Shown here: positions 1 through 11,300 of the stretch, in pieces
Numbering within the stretch: the stretch's first letter is position 1
Layout of the letters: every line of letters starts with the position of its first letter
Assembly (NCBI RefSeq): GCF_039542385.1
Contig: NZ_BAABIA010000003.1
Coordinates: forward strand, 124,001 to 188,000
Source: Prosthecobacter algae
Lineage (GTDB): Bacteria; Verrucomicrobiota; Verrucomicrobiia; Verrucomicrobiales; Verrucomicrobiaceae
DNA: 64,000 bases
Reading direction: 5' to 3'
Position numbers and translations under genes: made by a program
The notes under the pieces: model-generated
Databases searched by the model: none
Seen by the model: the letters and a program-made list of their open reading frames with translations, nothing else
Told to the model about the DNA's origin: nothing

Positions 1-181
1 GATAGCTGCACGTCCCGGGGCTGGGACGGGCGAGCATAGGAGGCAGAGGCCAGAGGTCAAGGGGCGGACGGGCAAAACTCTCGCCTTTCCGTCATTCCTT
101 CCCCCTGCCAACACTTCGCCCGCTTCAATTTGGAGTGGCAGACCTTCGGCCGGGACACGGTGAAGTGAGCCCGCCCAGGAC
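1..181. other. Window edge, no gene seen
   Basis: No coding region is visible here. The stretch lies downstream of the PP2C gene. It contains a small inverted repeat, CGTCCC at 11-16 with GGGACG at 23-28, but without a T-run on either side, so it is not called a terminator. Confidence 0.5.
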
Positions 182-1003
182 TCAGGGAATCTTCACCACT
201 CCCACCGTCGTGTTGTCCTGACGATCATAGTTGATCCGCCGGATGGCAAAGATGATGGCATCCGCGATCTTGTCCGCCGTGGTATTTTGACCAAAGTGAA
301 GCAATTCCTCAAGAGCCTTGGAGGTAAGCGTAAAAATGCCATCGCTGGCCGCGATGACGATGTCATCCGGCAGCAGCTTGATCGGATCCGCCGCAAAATC
401 AATCAGCGCCATAGGCAGCCCCATCACTGCACTCTGCAGCGTGTGGCGGTCCGGGTGGTGTGCCGCCTCCTCCTCCGTCATCGTTCCGGCACGCACGCGC
501 TCTTCGAGGAGAGGTGTCAGCGAGTGATCCGCATTCAGTCGGGTCAAAAGTCCCCGACGGTAAAGAAACAAAGGCGAATCCCCCACACTGATCCATTGCA
601 CCTCCTGGTGGCTGACCAGAACGGAGAGCATCGTCGTGCCCATCGGCGGTGCCACGGAGGGCATGCGGTCCGTGATGTAGCCCAGCGTTTCATTGGCCGT
701 ATCCAGAGCCGTGCGCAGGCGCCAGCTCGCATCTCCCGGTTGTTCATGAAACGCCCGCACAAAAGCATTCACCGCCAGGTAGCTGGCCACGCTGCCGCCA
801 GCATGAGCCCCCAGACCGTCACCCACGACGAGCAGCAGCTTTTGCAACGGCTCCTCCGTCATTTCTGCCGCATCGGCAAAGGCATAGTAGTCCTCCTGGT
901 TATCCCGCCGCCCCTTGTACTGGCGCGCGGCAAAGTCCTGCTCCTGCACAAAAGCAGGCGCGGTAGGTGGCATGAAAATGGGCAGTGGGACAGGAGCGGT
1001 CAC
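182..1003 (-). CDS. PP2C-family protein serine/threonine phosphatase
   Basis: A 273-residue protein with the complete metal-dependent PP2C fold signature. It shows RRDNQEDYY at about 32-40, VVGDGLGAHAGG at 59-70, GTTM at 122-125, GDSPLF at 141-146, ASDGIF at 219-224 and DRQDNTTV at 260-267. The aspartates in these motifs are the usual Mg/Mn ligands. The family dephosphorylates Ser/Thr-phosphoproteins, usually opposing Hanks-type kinases; no kinase gene is in view. There is no signal peptide or membrane segment, so it is probably cytoplasmic. Its ATG overlaps the stop codon of the upstream aldose epimerase (ATGA at 1000-1003), which points to translational coupling. The substrate cannot be read from sequence. 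Confidence 0.93.
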   Translation of the reverse strand: MTAPVPLPIFMPPTAPAFVQEQDFAARQYKGRRDNQEDYYAFADAAEMTEEPLQKLLLVVGDGLGAHAGGSVASYLAVNAFVRAFHEQPGDASWRLRTALDTANETLGYITDRMPSVAPPMGTTMLSVLVSHQEVQWISVGDSPLFLYRRGLLTRLNADHSLTPLLEERVRAGTMTEEEAAHHPDRHTLQSAVMGLPMALIDFAADPIKLLPDDIVIAASDGIFTLTSKALEELLHFGQNTTADKIADAIIFAIRRINYDRQDNTTVGVVKIP

Positions 1004-2106
1004 TCAGCGTAAAACTTAAAGATCGTGGTGTGCAAATAGGGCTCGCCAGGGCGCACAACGGCACTGGGGAACTGCGGCTTGTTCGGGCTGTCCGGATACT
1101 TTTGGGTTTCCAGACAGAATCCATGGCGGGCCTCATACACATGTCCCGCCTTGCCCTTCACACCTTTCAGATGATTGCCGGTGTAAAGCTGCACCGCAGG
1201 GTCGCTCGTATGCACCTCCATCACGCGGCCGCTTTTCGGGTCCTTGGCCCGCGCCGCCAGCTTGATCCCAGAACCTGGCAGCACATAATTGTGGTCATAC
1301 CCCTTGCCCTGGATCAACGGTTTATAGTTTGTTCCGATGCGCTCGCCGATAAGATGCGGTGTCGTAAAATCCAGCGCCGTGTCCACAAGGCTCACGATCT
1401 CCCCGGTAGGAATCAGGGCGTCATCTGTCGCGGTAAAGGTTTCTGCCGGGATGGTTAGCTCATGCCCCAAAATATCCCCACTGCCTTCCCCTGCGAGATT
1501 GAAGTAACTGTGGTTCGTCAGGTTCACCACTGTCGCCTTGTCCGTCGTGGCCCGGTATTCGATCTTCAGTTCCTGTTCAGGCGTGACGGTGTAGGTTACC
1601 GTGCAGTCCAGCTTTCCAGGGAATCCCTCCTCGCCATCGGCACTCGTGTAGCTCAGCTCCACCGCCACCTCATCTTCCAACACCCGGGCCTTCCAGACTT
1701 TTTTGTCAAAGGCCTCCTTACCACCATGGATGTGATGCTTACCCGAGTTCGCCGTGACTTCATGCTGTACGCCATCAATCTGAAATGAGGCCCCGCCAAT
1801 CCGGTTCGCATAACGTCCTGTGATGCAGCCAAAGTGAGGATGTTTGCCCAGATAAGGCTCCAGCGTGTCAAATCCCAGCACCACATCCGCCACCACGCCT
1901 TTTTTGTCCGGCACCTTCACGGCGACGATGATGCCCCCGTAATTGGTCACCTGCACCTCCAGCCCAGCACCTCGGCTCAGGGTAAAAAGTTGCACCTCTT
2001 CACCTGCGGTTGTTTTTCCCCAGGACGTGGAGACGACGTGGGCAGCAACGGACGATGATGAGGTCATGAGGGCAAAAGCAGCAGCGAAAAGGACGCAGCG
2101 AAACAT
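1000..2106 (-). CDS. galM: Secreted aldose 1-epimerase (mutarotase)
   Basis: A 368-residue GalM-family protein that interconverts alpha and beta anomers of hexoses. A hydrophobic N-terminus ending near residue 22 (SSVAA) looks like a Sec signal peptide, so it probably acts in the periplasm or outside the cell. Visible family motifs are GRYANRIGGA (97-106), HHIHGG (124-129), NLTNHSYFNL (195-204, His199 likely the general acid) and CLETQ (331-335, Glu333 the likely catalytic base). Length is normal for exported GalM. It is the first gene of a two-gene unit with the PP2C phosphatase, whose start overlaps its stop by 4 bases. No sugar transporter or catabolic gene lies next to it, so the sugar is unknown. 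Confidence 0.95.
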   Translation of the reverse strand: MFRCVLFAAAFALMTSSSSVAAHVVSTSWGKTTAGEEVQLFTLSRGAGLEVQVTNYGGIIVAVKVPDKKGVVADVVLGFDTLEPYLGKHPHFGCITGRYANRIGGASFQIDGVQHEVTANSGKHHIHGGKEAFDKKVWKARVLEDEVAVELSYTSADGEEGFPGKLDCTVTYTVTPEQELKIEYRATTDKATVVNLTNHSYFNLAGEGSGDILGHELTIPAETFTATDDALIPTGEIVSLVDTALDFTTPHLIGERIGTNYKPLIQGKGYDHNYVLPGSGIKLAARAKDPKSGRVMEVHTSDPAVQLYTGNHLKGVKGKAGHVYEARHGFCLETQKYPDSPNKPQFPSAVVRPGEPYLHTTIFKFYAE

Positions 2107-2200
2107 GAGGCAGGATGGATTCTAACCATCCAATGTGGCTGCTACCGCCCGACTGCGCAAGACTCGAATTGCCCGCAGGCCAGGCCTAAAGACCTTACCT

Positions 2201-2923
2201 TCAACTCCATCGGCTGCGCCGACGCAGCAGCAGAGCCAGGCCCGACATGCCGATCAGCATCGCCCCACTGGGCTCGGGGATTGGTGCACAATCTCCTTTC
2301 AAAGTCACATTGTCCAGATACAGGGCACCACCCGTGCCACCCCACGCATACAATTCCACGTTAAAGGTTTCGCCGCTGAATTCGATGCCGAAAGGCAGTT
2401 CGGCACTGCCATTGGCAAAATCAAAGTCCAACGTCGTCCAGCCAGAAGCGCTCGCAATGCTGACCGGGCCAGAATTCCGCTGCTGGATTGTTCCCGTCGC
2501 ATCTTCCCAAAAAATAGAGGCCATGATCGAGTCTGGAGAATACGCGTAGGGCCGCTTAACATCCACCGACAGTCCGCTGATCGTGCCCAGGCTCGTCGCC
2601 GAGGCCTGCACCTCAAATGCCAGCGTCTTTGGCCATTGCCAGAGTCCGCTACGGTTCAAATACACTGCCGAATCATACTGGTTGCGGTCCCAGCCTGAAT
2701 AAGTGCGGAAGGCACTGCCATCCGGTCCACCTGAAGTGCGCAGCCCTTCATTCAGGCAGCAGGCATCCAAATCCGTCACATCAATGCACGGGGAAATGCA
2801 GCTCGCCTCATTTGCAGCATTCACGCCAGCCAGATGATTGAAGTCAAAACGCCCCAACACATTGGCCTGTGCAGAAGCGGCCAGCAGCATGGTGGTCGCA
2901 AAAGAGACGATTAAAGTTTTCAT
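2201..2923 (-). CDS. PEP-CTERM sorting-domain protein
   Basis: A 240-residue secreted protein starting at the ATG at 2923; the frame stays open upstream but the signal peptide begins here. Residues 1 to about 20 form a Sec signal peptide ending AQA. The last 27 residues (214-240) are a textbook PEP-CTERM tail: PEP at 216-218, a hydrophobic helix and a basic RRRSR end. Such tails are cut by an exosortase, which is not in this window. The middle is a beta-rich domain with a cluster of five cysteines near the N-terminus. No catalytic motif was recognised. Family knowledge places such proteins on the surface or in extracellular matrix. The upstream DNA is markedly AT-rich. Confidence 0.85.
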   Translation of the reverse strand: MKTLIVSFATTMLLAASAQANVLGRFDFNHLAGVNAANEASCISPCIDVTDLDACCLNEGLRTSGGPDGSAFRTYSGWDRNQYDSAVYLNRSGLWQWPKTLAFEVQASATSLGTISGLSVDVKRPYAYSPDSIMASIFWEDATGTIQQRNSGPVSIASASGWTTLDFDFANGSAELPFGIEFSGETFNVELYAWGGTGGALYLDNVTLKGDCAPIPEPSGAMLIGMSGLALLLRRRSRWS

Positions 2924-3190
2924 AGGGGCAGGCTTAGACGATGCACAAGATCGACACTCACTTTTGCGTTGATTATCAAATATGAGTGTTATGTCTGGAA
3001 ATAATAAGAGCACTCTCACATTCATCAATATCAAAAATGGAAATTTTACCACTTTTGTATTTCATTTCTGCTAATTATTAAAAAAGCTGAGCCACTAATC
3101 TGTTCCCCACGCTACCCACAGATCTGGCCTGCGGCTCTCCACCTGCCTTTTGCCCCGCAACACCCCGTGGTGCTCCACGTATCCTCCTGC
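2924..3190. promoter_or_regulatory. AT-rich divergent intergenic region
   Basis: This gap separates the divergent PEP-CTERM and DUF1460 genes. Positions about 2960-3090 are far richer in A and T than the surrounding coding DNA and include the palindrome TTGATTATCAA (about 2970-2980). It probably carries the promoter and leader of the PEP-CTERM gene, but no -35/-10 pair could be assigned with confidence. Confidence 0.4.
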
Positions 3191-4075
3191 ATGAATCGCC
3201 GCTCTCTTCTTCACGCCCTGGCCGCCGCCTCCCTTCCGGGCTTCCTGCCAGCTGCCGAGCATCTCCCGCAAAATCTAACCTTCATCGGCCAGGCGAAATT
3301 TGACCGCATTGTCACCCGTGCCCTCCAGGAAAAATGGCGCACCCTGCCCATCGGCGAGCGCATCACCCGCGCCGCGCGCGCCATGGCCGGCACGCCGTAT
3401 GTCGGCTACACCCTTGAGATCCACGACCACATCGAATCCCCCTCCGCCAACTTCGATGGTCAGGACTGCTGGACCTTCTTTGAGATCGCCCTCGGCCTTG
3501 CCCGCATGCTGGCCCTCCCTCAGGACCGCTTCACGCCCGCCGACCTCCTGCATCAGATCGAACTCACCCGCTACCGCAGCGGCATCTGCAATGGCAGCTA
3601 CCTGGACCGCATCCACTACCTCGACGAATGGTTCCAGGATAACCAAAAACGTGGCCACATTCGCAACATCACCCCCACGCTGGGGAAAACCGTTCCGCTC
3701 GAAGGCCGCCGCATTGATGAAATGACCGTGCTGTGGAAAAGCTACCGCTACCTGAAGCACAACCCCGACCTCCGTCCCGGCATGGCCCGGATCGAGGCCG
3801 AGCTGCAAACGCGCCCCTTCCGCTACCTGCCCAAGGACCAGGTGCGCGACATCGAACCCCGGCTGCAAAGCGGCGACATCATCGGCATCGTCACTCACAA
3901 GCCCCATGTCTATTGCAGCCACGTCGGGCTGGCCGTGCGCACCGCCGATGGCACCTGCCATTTCATGCACGCCTCCCAGACTCATAAACGGGTGCTGGTA
4001 GACAAAGCCCTGCATGCCTACCTGGCCGACTTTAAAAGTCACGCCGGAATCGTGGTGGCGCGCCCCCTGGATTGA
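3191..4075 (+). CDS. DUF1460 family (NlpC/P60-like) secreted hydrolase
   Basis: A 294-residue protein from the ATG at 3191; an upstream GTG would only add eight residues before the signal peptide. The N-terminus MNRRSLLHALAAASLPGFL carries a twin-arginine-like pair followed by a hydrophobic stretch. The body matches the DUF1460 family of cysteine-dependent cell-wall amidase-like enzymes: GTPYVGYTLE, then FDGQDCW with the probable catalytic cysteine at residue 93, and SHVGLAV with histidine at about 244. The family is thought to act on peptidoglycan or muropeptide-like amides in the envelope. It is followed 15 bases later by a proline-rich membrane protein and may share its transcript. The exact substrate is inference. 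Confidence 0.82.
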   Translation: MNRRSLLHALAAASLPGFLPAAEHLPQNLTFIGQAKFDRIVTRALQEKWRTLPIGERITRAARAMAGTPYVGYTLEIHDHIESPSANFDGQDCWTFFEIALGLARMLALPQDRFTPADLLHQIELTRYRSGICNGSYLDRIHYLDEWFQDNQKRGHIRNITPTLGKTVPLEGRRIDEMTVLWKSYRYLKHNPDLRPGMARIEAELQTRPFRYLPKDQVRDIEPRLQSGDIIGIVTHKPHVYCSHVGLAVRTADGTCHFMHASQTHKRVLVDKALHAYLADFKSHAGIVVARPLD

Positions 4076-4090
4076 TGCCACACTCCGCAC

Positions 4091-4759
4091 ATGTTGCTCG
4101 CCGAGATTGATCCCATCCAGATCATCATCATCGTCATCGCCATGGGCGCCGGCTTTGTGCAGTGGCTCTGGGGACTCATCAAACAGGGCAAAGACGAGGC
4201 CGAACGGCGCAACGCCGCGCCGCTGAGCGACGAAGATCGTGAAGCTCGCGAACAGGCCTGGCAGCAGCAGATGAAGTCCCCAGGCAGCCCCAACCGCCCA
4301 TCTCCCAAAACACCACCGCCCGTCCAGGATCCCTGGGCCACCGTCAAAGACGTGTTCGAGCAGATCAAAGAAGAATCCCGCAAAGCCCAGAACCCCGGCC
4401 TTCCTCCGCCCGTCCCCCAGCGCCCTGCCACTCCGCCCCCTAGCCGCCAGCGCACACAGCCCGGCACCGTTCGGGCCGATGTCCGCCCCGCTCCCACTCC
4501 GCCCCCCATCCCTGCGGATCCCTTCCCCGAAACGGCCAAGGCCAACACGCCAGCCACACCACCCGTCTTTTTCGCCTCGCCACCCACCCCACCGTTGCTC
4601 AAGCCCGCCCATGATTCGGCCTCCAGCCTGTCCACACCCGAGCTCAACGACCTCCGCAAACTCCTCCAAACACCAGCCAATCTTCGCCAGGCTGTTTTGC
4701 TTCGGGAAATACTTGGTCCGCCAAAAGCCTTGCAATCTTCCGGCGATTCGGCATTTTAG
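4091..4759 (+). CDS. Proline-rich single-pass membrane protein, function unknown
   Basis: A 222-residue protein that I do not recognise as a named family. An N-terminal hydrophobic helix (about residues 8-28) anchors it, followed by a charged linker (DEDREAREQAW) and a long proline-rich, low-complexity region. A short conserved-looking C-terminal block ends LREILGPPKAL. The architecture, a membrane anchor with an extended proline linker and a small terminal motif, suggests a scaffold or regulatory tether rather than an enzyme. The ILGPPKA ending recurs, to my recollection, in small membrane proteins of the Planctomycetes-Verrucomicrobia group. It lies directly before tRNA-Leu and 15 bases after the DUF1460 gene. 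Confidence 0.7.
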   Translation: MLLAEIDPIQIIIIVIAMGAGFVQWLWGLIKQGKDEAERRNAAPLSDEDREAREQAWQQQMKSPGSPNRPSPKTPPPVQDPWATVKDVFEQIKEESRKAQNPGLPPPVPQRPATPPPSRQRTQPGTVRADVRPAPTPPPIPADPFPETAKANTPATPPVFFASPPTPPLLKPAHDSASSLSTPELNDLRKLLQTPANLRQAVLLREILGPPKALQSSGDSAF

Positions 4760-4784
4760 CAGTCCCTTCGCAAGAACTGCACAT

Positions 4785-4868
4785 GCCGGTGTGGTGAAAT
4801 GGTAGACGCGCTAGACTCAAAATCTTGTTCCGAAAGGAGTGTCGGTTCGAGTCCGACCACCGGCACCA
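4785..4868 (+). tRNA. tRNA-Leu (CAA)
   Basis: The acceptor stem GCCGGTG (4785-4791) pairs with CACCGGC (4858-4864), followed by discriminator A and an encoded CCA. The anticodon loop CTCAAAA gives anticodon CAA, which reads UUG. A long variable arm typical of leucine tRNA precedes the T arm GTCGG-TTCGAGT-CCGAC. One T-T juxtaposition sits in the anticodon stem. A strong terminator follows about 30 bases downstream. Confidence 0.95.
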
Positions 4869-4900
4869 CCCCTTGAAAATCAAGGGTTTACACAAAAAAG

Positions 4901-4927
4901 GCCCGACTCACTGAGTCGGGCTTTTTT
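4901..4927 (+). terminator. Rho-independent terminator after tRNA-Leu
   Basis: GCCCGACTC pairs perfectly with GAGTCGGGC around a 3-base loop and is followed directly by TTTTTT. This is a classic intrinsic terminator for the tRNA transcript. Confidence 0.93.
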
Positions 4928-4929
4928 GC

Positions 4930-5312
4930 GGCCTGGAGCCAAAAAAGAGCCAAAAGTTATCACTGATTTCCAGGGAACTGAAGGCTCCACCAGCATTGCC
5001 ATCGCATCCGCCACTGAGCGCCATTCGCGTTTATCCCCCTCGGCAAGGGTCGATCTGTGGGGCTCAATCATTCTTGGATCTACGGATTCAAGGAGATTGA
5101 AATCATTCGCAGAAATTTTAATCAGCCTTTTTTAATTCCTACTAGACAAAGAGGAATAAAAGGCCACTTAATCTCATACTCATTCAGTATGGGTTTAGTT
5201 GTGAGGTCAAAAACCAGCAACGCTGCCGATCCGAAAAATGGAAGGCACCCGCTCAATCTCAAGGCTCCACGCCCATCCGACCTGCATTCAGGAAGAGGGC
5301 CTCCACACCGTT
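4930..5312. other. Intergenic leader of the giant PATR gene
   Basis: There is no convincing gene in this 380-base gap. Positions about 5090-5210 are AT-rich compared with the flanks and probably hold the promoter and 5' leader of the large gene starting at 5313. Short open frames here have no recognisable similarity and were not called. Confidence 0.4.
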
Positions 5313-8300
5313 ATGAAACTCCCCCATATCCTTCGCCCACTGCTGTTTCTCAGCCTGGGGCTGCCCCTCCTGTCTCCGGCCGTCGATGTCCTCAAAACCT
5401 GGGATGGCGATGCCAACAATGCACTCAACAACGCCAGCAACTGGAACAATGAGCAGCGGCCGACTTTCGGGGCCGCCGCCAATACCGATGCCCTGCTCTT
5501 CCCCGGCACAGGCACAGGCGTCGTGAATGTGAATTTGGATGCCACGTCGAAAAGCATCATCGTCAGCGGGGGCTTGGGCTACACATTCCAGGGCGCCTTT
5601 CCCCTGCGCCTGGGGGATACCAGCACGGGCACGGTGCAACCGAACTCCGGCTTCTTCATCAACAACAGCACTGCCAACCTGGCCCTGACCACCACGGGCG
5701 GCGTGTTTTTTTCCTTTGGCAAGCTGGATGCCGCAGGCAGCACCATCTCCGTCGGGGCCAACAGCTTCATCGACATCGGCAACGGCGCGGCCACCACCGG
5801 GCGCAACCTCATCATCACCGGCCCGAACAACGTAACCATCAGCGGCCTGATTTCTGGCCTGGGCAGCCAGACGAGCCAAGGCGGTCACCTGATCAAACAA
5901 GGTCCCGGCAGCCTCCTGCTCAATGGCAGCAGCGCCGCCTGGAATGGCCGCATCTTCCTGGAGGAAGGCAGCATCCGCATCAACCGCGCCACTTCGCTGG
6001 GCTCTGCCGCAGGCGATACCGTGCTGGGCGGCGGTCTCTCCACTGGCAGGCTAGAAATTTCCGGCAGCATCGCCCTGGATGAGCCCCTGGTCATCTCTGG
6101 CCGCAGCAGCGCAGATGCACCTCTGCTGGTCAATCTTTCTGGCAACAATCTCCTCACCAGCCCACTGCTCCTGAACACAGGCGCTACAGAGTATGCCCTG
6201 CGCTCGGACGCAGGCACAGTAACCGTGCAGGGGGCCATTGACTATGGTGACAGCGTGGGTGCCACGACCCTGCATTTGCAGGGCGCTGGTGCCGGCCAGA
6301 TCGCAGGCATCATCGGTGCCGGGGGCGATGCCTTGGGAATCACCAAAACCGGTCTGGGCACCTGGACCCTGAGCGGGGCCAATGCCTTCACCGGCCCGGT
6401 GCAGGTTAATGCGGGCCGTCTGGATCTTACCACGGCCCATGCCGCAGAAAACGCCATCACCGTGGCCGACGGCGCCACGCTGGGCCTGCAAGTAACCGTC
6501 CCCGGACAGAGCGTGGAAGCGACGTCCGTCAGTCTTTCCGGCACCTCCGATGCCGCGCTGGCCTTTGATTTGGGCAGCCTTGGAAACCCCTCTGTTCCGG
6601 TGCTCAAAACATCAGCTCTCAGCGTTACGGGTGTGGTTGGAGTGACGCTGAAAGGCGGTGGCTTGAGCATCGGGCAGATTCCTCTCCTGGACTATGAAGG
6701 CAGCATTGGCGGTGCCGGCTTTGCAGGCTTGCAACTCGCAGAAGTGCCTGCGCGTGTCACTGCCTCCCTCGTGGATGACAGCTTGAACGGTCTCGTTCTG
6801 CTGAATGTGACTGGCTTTGATCTGCCCCGCTGGACGGGCGAGATCAATGCCGTTTGGGACATCAATGATGGAACAGGCACAGGCACCACCAACTGGCGCG
6901 AGGTGAACAGCGGCGCACTCACACGTTACCTCCAAGGGACATCTGCCACAGATTCCGTGGTCTTTGACGACACCGCCAGCGGGCCGACCACCGTGACCCT
7001 CAGCGGGCCACTGACACCGGCCTCCGTCCTGGTCAGCAACTCGGACAAAACCTACACCTTTGACGGACCCGGCAATCTGGAGGGCCCTGGCAGCCTAACC
7101 AAGAATGGAACTGGCAGCCTGATCCTGCTTAACACCACCGCCAGCACCTACACAGGCACGACCACCATCAACGCAGGCACCGTCCAGGTAGGCGATGGCA
7201 TCACCGCGCTGGCAGGCAGCCTGGGCAATGGCCCCATCATCAACACAGGCACCTTGCTGCTGAACCGTCCGGATGCCTACACCCTCAGCGGGGCGATCAG
7301 CGGTGCGGGCAGCATCATCAAGCTGGGCGCAGGCACGACAACTCTCTCTGGCAACAGCAGCTTCACCAGCGAACTCCAAGTGAATGCGGGCACCCTGCGG
7401 CTCGCCAATGCCAACGCCCTCGGCGACACAGCAGGGGCCACCGTGGTGGCGGATGGCGCGGCGCTGGACTTGAACGGCCAGCTTCTCCCAGAGGATGAAA
7501 TCGTCCGCATCAGCGGTCAGGGTATCGCCCAGTCCGGCGCACTGATCAACACAGGCGCAGGCGGTGCGGGAGTGGGATTGAAAAAGCTCGTTTTGACTGG
7601 CCCCGCCACCCTCGGTGGTTCCGCACGCTGGGACATTCGCGAAAGCCCGGGCGGTGTGAATGCCAACGGCCATGATGTCACCAAGACAGGTTCCAATGTC
7701 ATCCAGTGGCACAACATCGGCGAAACTCATCTGGGCAACCTTTTCATCAACGGAGCAAGCAGCCGACTGACTCTGGCCGGAAACACCACCGCGGGTGATC
7801 GTCCAGGTGAAATCCGCATCGAATCTGGAGCCCAACTGGGGCTGGAAGATAGCACGGTGCCCGTCACCAAGCCGATCTTTGCAGATCTTGCCACGATCAA
7901 TGCCACAGGCGGCACAACCAATGTCATCAGCAGTACCATCAACATCACCAATGGGCTGACGGTCAATGCGGCCACATCAACGGAGATCGTCCTGGCTGGC
8001 AAAATCACCGGGAACGGCAGACTAACAAAAACCACGACAGGCATCGTCAAAATCACCAATGATGCTAATGACTACAGCGGCACCACCACCATCAGCCAAG
8101 GTGCTTTCTGGATCGGCAACGACGGCCCTACCGGCAACTTGCCGCCAGGTGAAATCATCAACAATGGCAACCTCATCTTCCGCCGCAGCGGAGCCCCGTT
8201 GGTCATCTCACAAAAAATCTCAGGAATCGGCCAGATCAGTCTGCCAGATGCCATTCCAAATTCCAATGACTACGTCGTCACCCTCAGCGGCGACAATACC

Positions 8301-11300
8301 TTTGAAGGCAATGTCACCATTCGTCGTGCCTTTTTGAAAATTACCAATAGCAACGCTCTGGGTAAAACCTTGCCACCCGCAGCAGAAGGCGAACCTGCCC
8401 CCACCAAGCTGGTGGATATCTCTACAGCGCGCAGACCCACGCTGATCTTGGATGGCAGCGCTGGAGACATCACCCTTGCTCCGACGATCCTTTTCACCAC
8501 CAGCAGCGACGGTCCGGCGGGGGCCATTCTCAATCAGGCTGGCAACAACGTCATCCAGGGCAGCATTGATCTGACCAATGGCGGTGGCGGCAACACCCGC
8601 ATCCTGGTCGCTGGCGACACTCTTACCTTGGCTGGCCCAGTGCGCTCTGCAGCCGCAGCCACAAGCACACGCGGTCTGTTGCTGGATGGTGTTGGCTCTG
8701 GCTTTGTGACGGGCATCCTCAGCAACGGCGGCCCATTTGCCCTCACCGTACAGAAACTCGGCACAGGCACCTGGGTGCTGGATGCCGCAAACACCTATAC
8801 AGGCAACACCACGGTGACGGCAGGCACGCTGAAAATCGGCGCAAACGGCAGCTTGGCCAACAGCCCTAACATTGATCTGGCCACGGAAGGCGTGCTGGAT
8901 GTCACCGATATTCCTGGAGGCTTAGCCCTCGCAGCCAACCAATCTTTGCGCGGAACCGGCACCCTCCAGGGCTCACTCACCTTGGGAAGCAATGCCTTCC
9001 TTAATCCAGGCTCTGGCGCAGTTGCGGGCTCAGTCCGCATCACCCAAAACCTGACCCTCCAGGGCGGCACCTTCCAGGTCGCCATCACGCCGCCGCCTGC
9101 CGAAGGGGCCCCCTTTAATGATGCAGTCTCCGTCGGTGGAGATCTCGTGATCGCCAGCCCGAGCAGCATCGAACTCGGCTCCACGGGTGTCCTGCTGAAC
9201 GGGAGCTACCGCCTAATCAATTACACAGGCAGCCTAACTGGAGATGCCGCAAATCTGACCCTCATCAATCCCACTCGCTACATCACTGCACTGGATTTCA
9301 GCACCCCAGGGGTTGTCCAATTGAATGTCGGCGGCACCGCAGGTAACCTTGTCTGGTCACGCAATGGCACGACCAATGTCTGGGACCGCACAACCCCCGG
9401 CATCTGGAATGCCGGAACGGAACTGTTTTACCAATCCGATGCCGTCACCTTTGATGACAGCAGCACCAATCCCAATGTCACCCTGACAGGCGTGCTCACC
9501 CCTTCCTCGGTCGTGGTCTCCGCGACGCAAAATTATGTCTTCGGCGGCACTGGATCCATCGGAGGCTTCACCGGCCTAACCAAAAGCGGCACCGGAAGCC
9601 TGACTCTGAACACCGCCCACAGCTTCACCGGCAAGGTGAAGATCACCGCAGGATCCATCATCCTGGGAACAGGAGGCCGACTGAACGGCACCCGCTGGAT
9701 TGAGGTGGATGAGGGAGCGCTGCTGGATGCGCAGGCCGTGGTGGCCGGCATCACCTTTGGTGGCACCGTAGAATCCCGCATCATCAGCGGCCGAGGAACA
9801 CTGAATGGCAGCTACATCATCAATGGCCTGGCTGGCATTCATCCCGGCACCTCCTCCCTGGAGGGCGATATCAGCACCGCTGGAGATGGAATCGGTATCC
9901 TGAACTTTGGTGGCAATCTCACCCTGGGAGCCGCAGCACTGCCAGGCTTCCCGCGCGTCACGCTGCGTCTGGCCGGGCCGACAGGTCAGGTGGCCAACCC
10001 GCTGGATACGCCTAGCTTGGCCACCTTTGGCAGCACAGTGCCCACCCAGCATGATCATCTGGCCATCGCCGGGATCCTCGCCCTGGATGCAGGCAGCACG
10101 ATCCGGATCGAACTGGCAGAAGGCTACACCCCGGCCCTGGGCGATGTGTTTAATCTCGCCAACTGGAGCAGCCTCAACACCGATGCGGATGCCAATGGCA
10201 CCGGCTTCAATCCCCTTCTCCTCACGGACCTAGAACTGCCAGCCCTGCCTGTGGGCCTGTATTGGAACCGCAGCCTCTTTGTGACCGACGGCCTGCTCTT
10301 CATCAGCCCCGAGCCCCCTGTGGTGGGAGACATCCAGTTCACCCCCGCAGCCACGGTGAACCCAGGCACGGAGATCACGGCAAGCGCGACGGTGACGGGT
10401 CTGGAGCCCTACACTTACCAGTGGAACTTCAACAACACACCCATCCCAAATGCGACAGGTGCCACGCGCACCTTCACCGCCAGCGAGGCAGCCCAGGGCA
10501 GCTATACCGTCACCGTCACCAACCCTGCAGGCTTCACCACCAGCGTTCCGGCGGTCCTGACAGTCAATGACCCGGTGACGTTCGCCGACACCCCTGACAA
10601 TGTCACCCTGAATCCAGGAGCCGATGCGGTCTTCACCGTTCAGGCCACCGGCACGGGGCCCTTCACCTATCAGTGGCGGAAAAACGGCACTCTGATTCCC
10701 GATGAAACAGAGGACACTCTCTCGGTGCTTTCGGTCACTGAAGAGAACCAGGGCGACTATCAGGTGGCCGTGACCAACGTCGTCGGCACACGCCTAAGTG
10801 ATCCCGCCACACTTTTGGTTAACGATCCCGTGACCTTCACCATTCCCCCAGCCCCGCAGGGTGCTCTGGTGGGCGGCAGCGCCACCTTCAGCGTGCAGGT
10901 AGCGGGCACAGGCCCCTTCAGCTACCGCTGGCGGAAAAACGGCACCGACCTCCCAGGTGAGGCCGCATCCCTGGCAACCTTCACATTGAGCAATCTCGCA
11001 CTCAGCGATGAAGGGGCCTACTCCGTGCGGGTGACCAACATCGTCGGCACCACCATCAGTGAACCTGCCGCCCTGGTGGTGGCCGGAGACACGCCGAAAA
11101 TCATCAGCCTCACGCCCCACCAACTGCGCAGCGTGGGGACAAACGTGGTTCTCCAGGTCCAGGCCGTCGGCCAGCCGCCGCTGACTTACCAGTGGTATCT
11201 TGGCTCGGCCAAGGTGGCCGGAGGCACCGCTGCCCAGCTCAGTCTGAACAACGCCCAGCTTAAAAACGCTGGCACCTACCGCGTGGATGTCAGCTCCGGC

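Noticed and set aside
3275-4735. A 486-codon minus-strand frame across the DUF1460 and proline-rich genes
   Set aside because: It spans two plus-strand genes with clear signal or membrane segments and shows only low-complexity sequence.
4839-5135. Short frames after tRNA-Leu as an integrase or island remnant
   Set aside because: tRNA 3' ends are typical attachment sites, but no recombinase motif and no repeat of the tRNA end were found.
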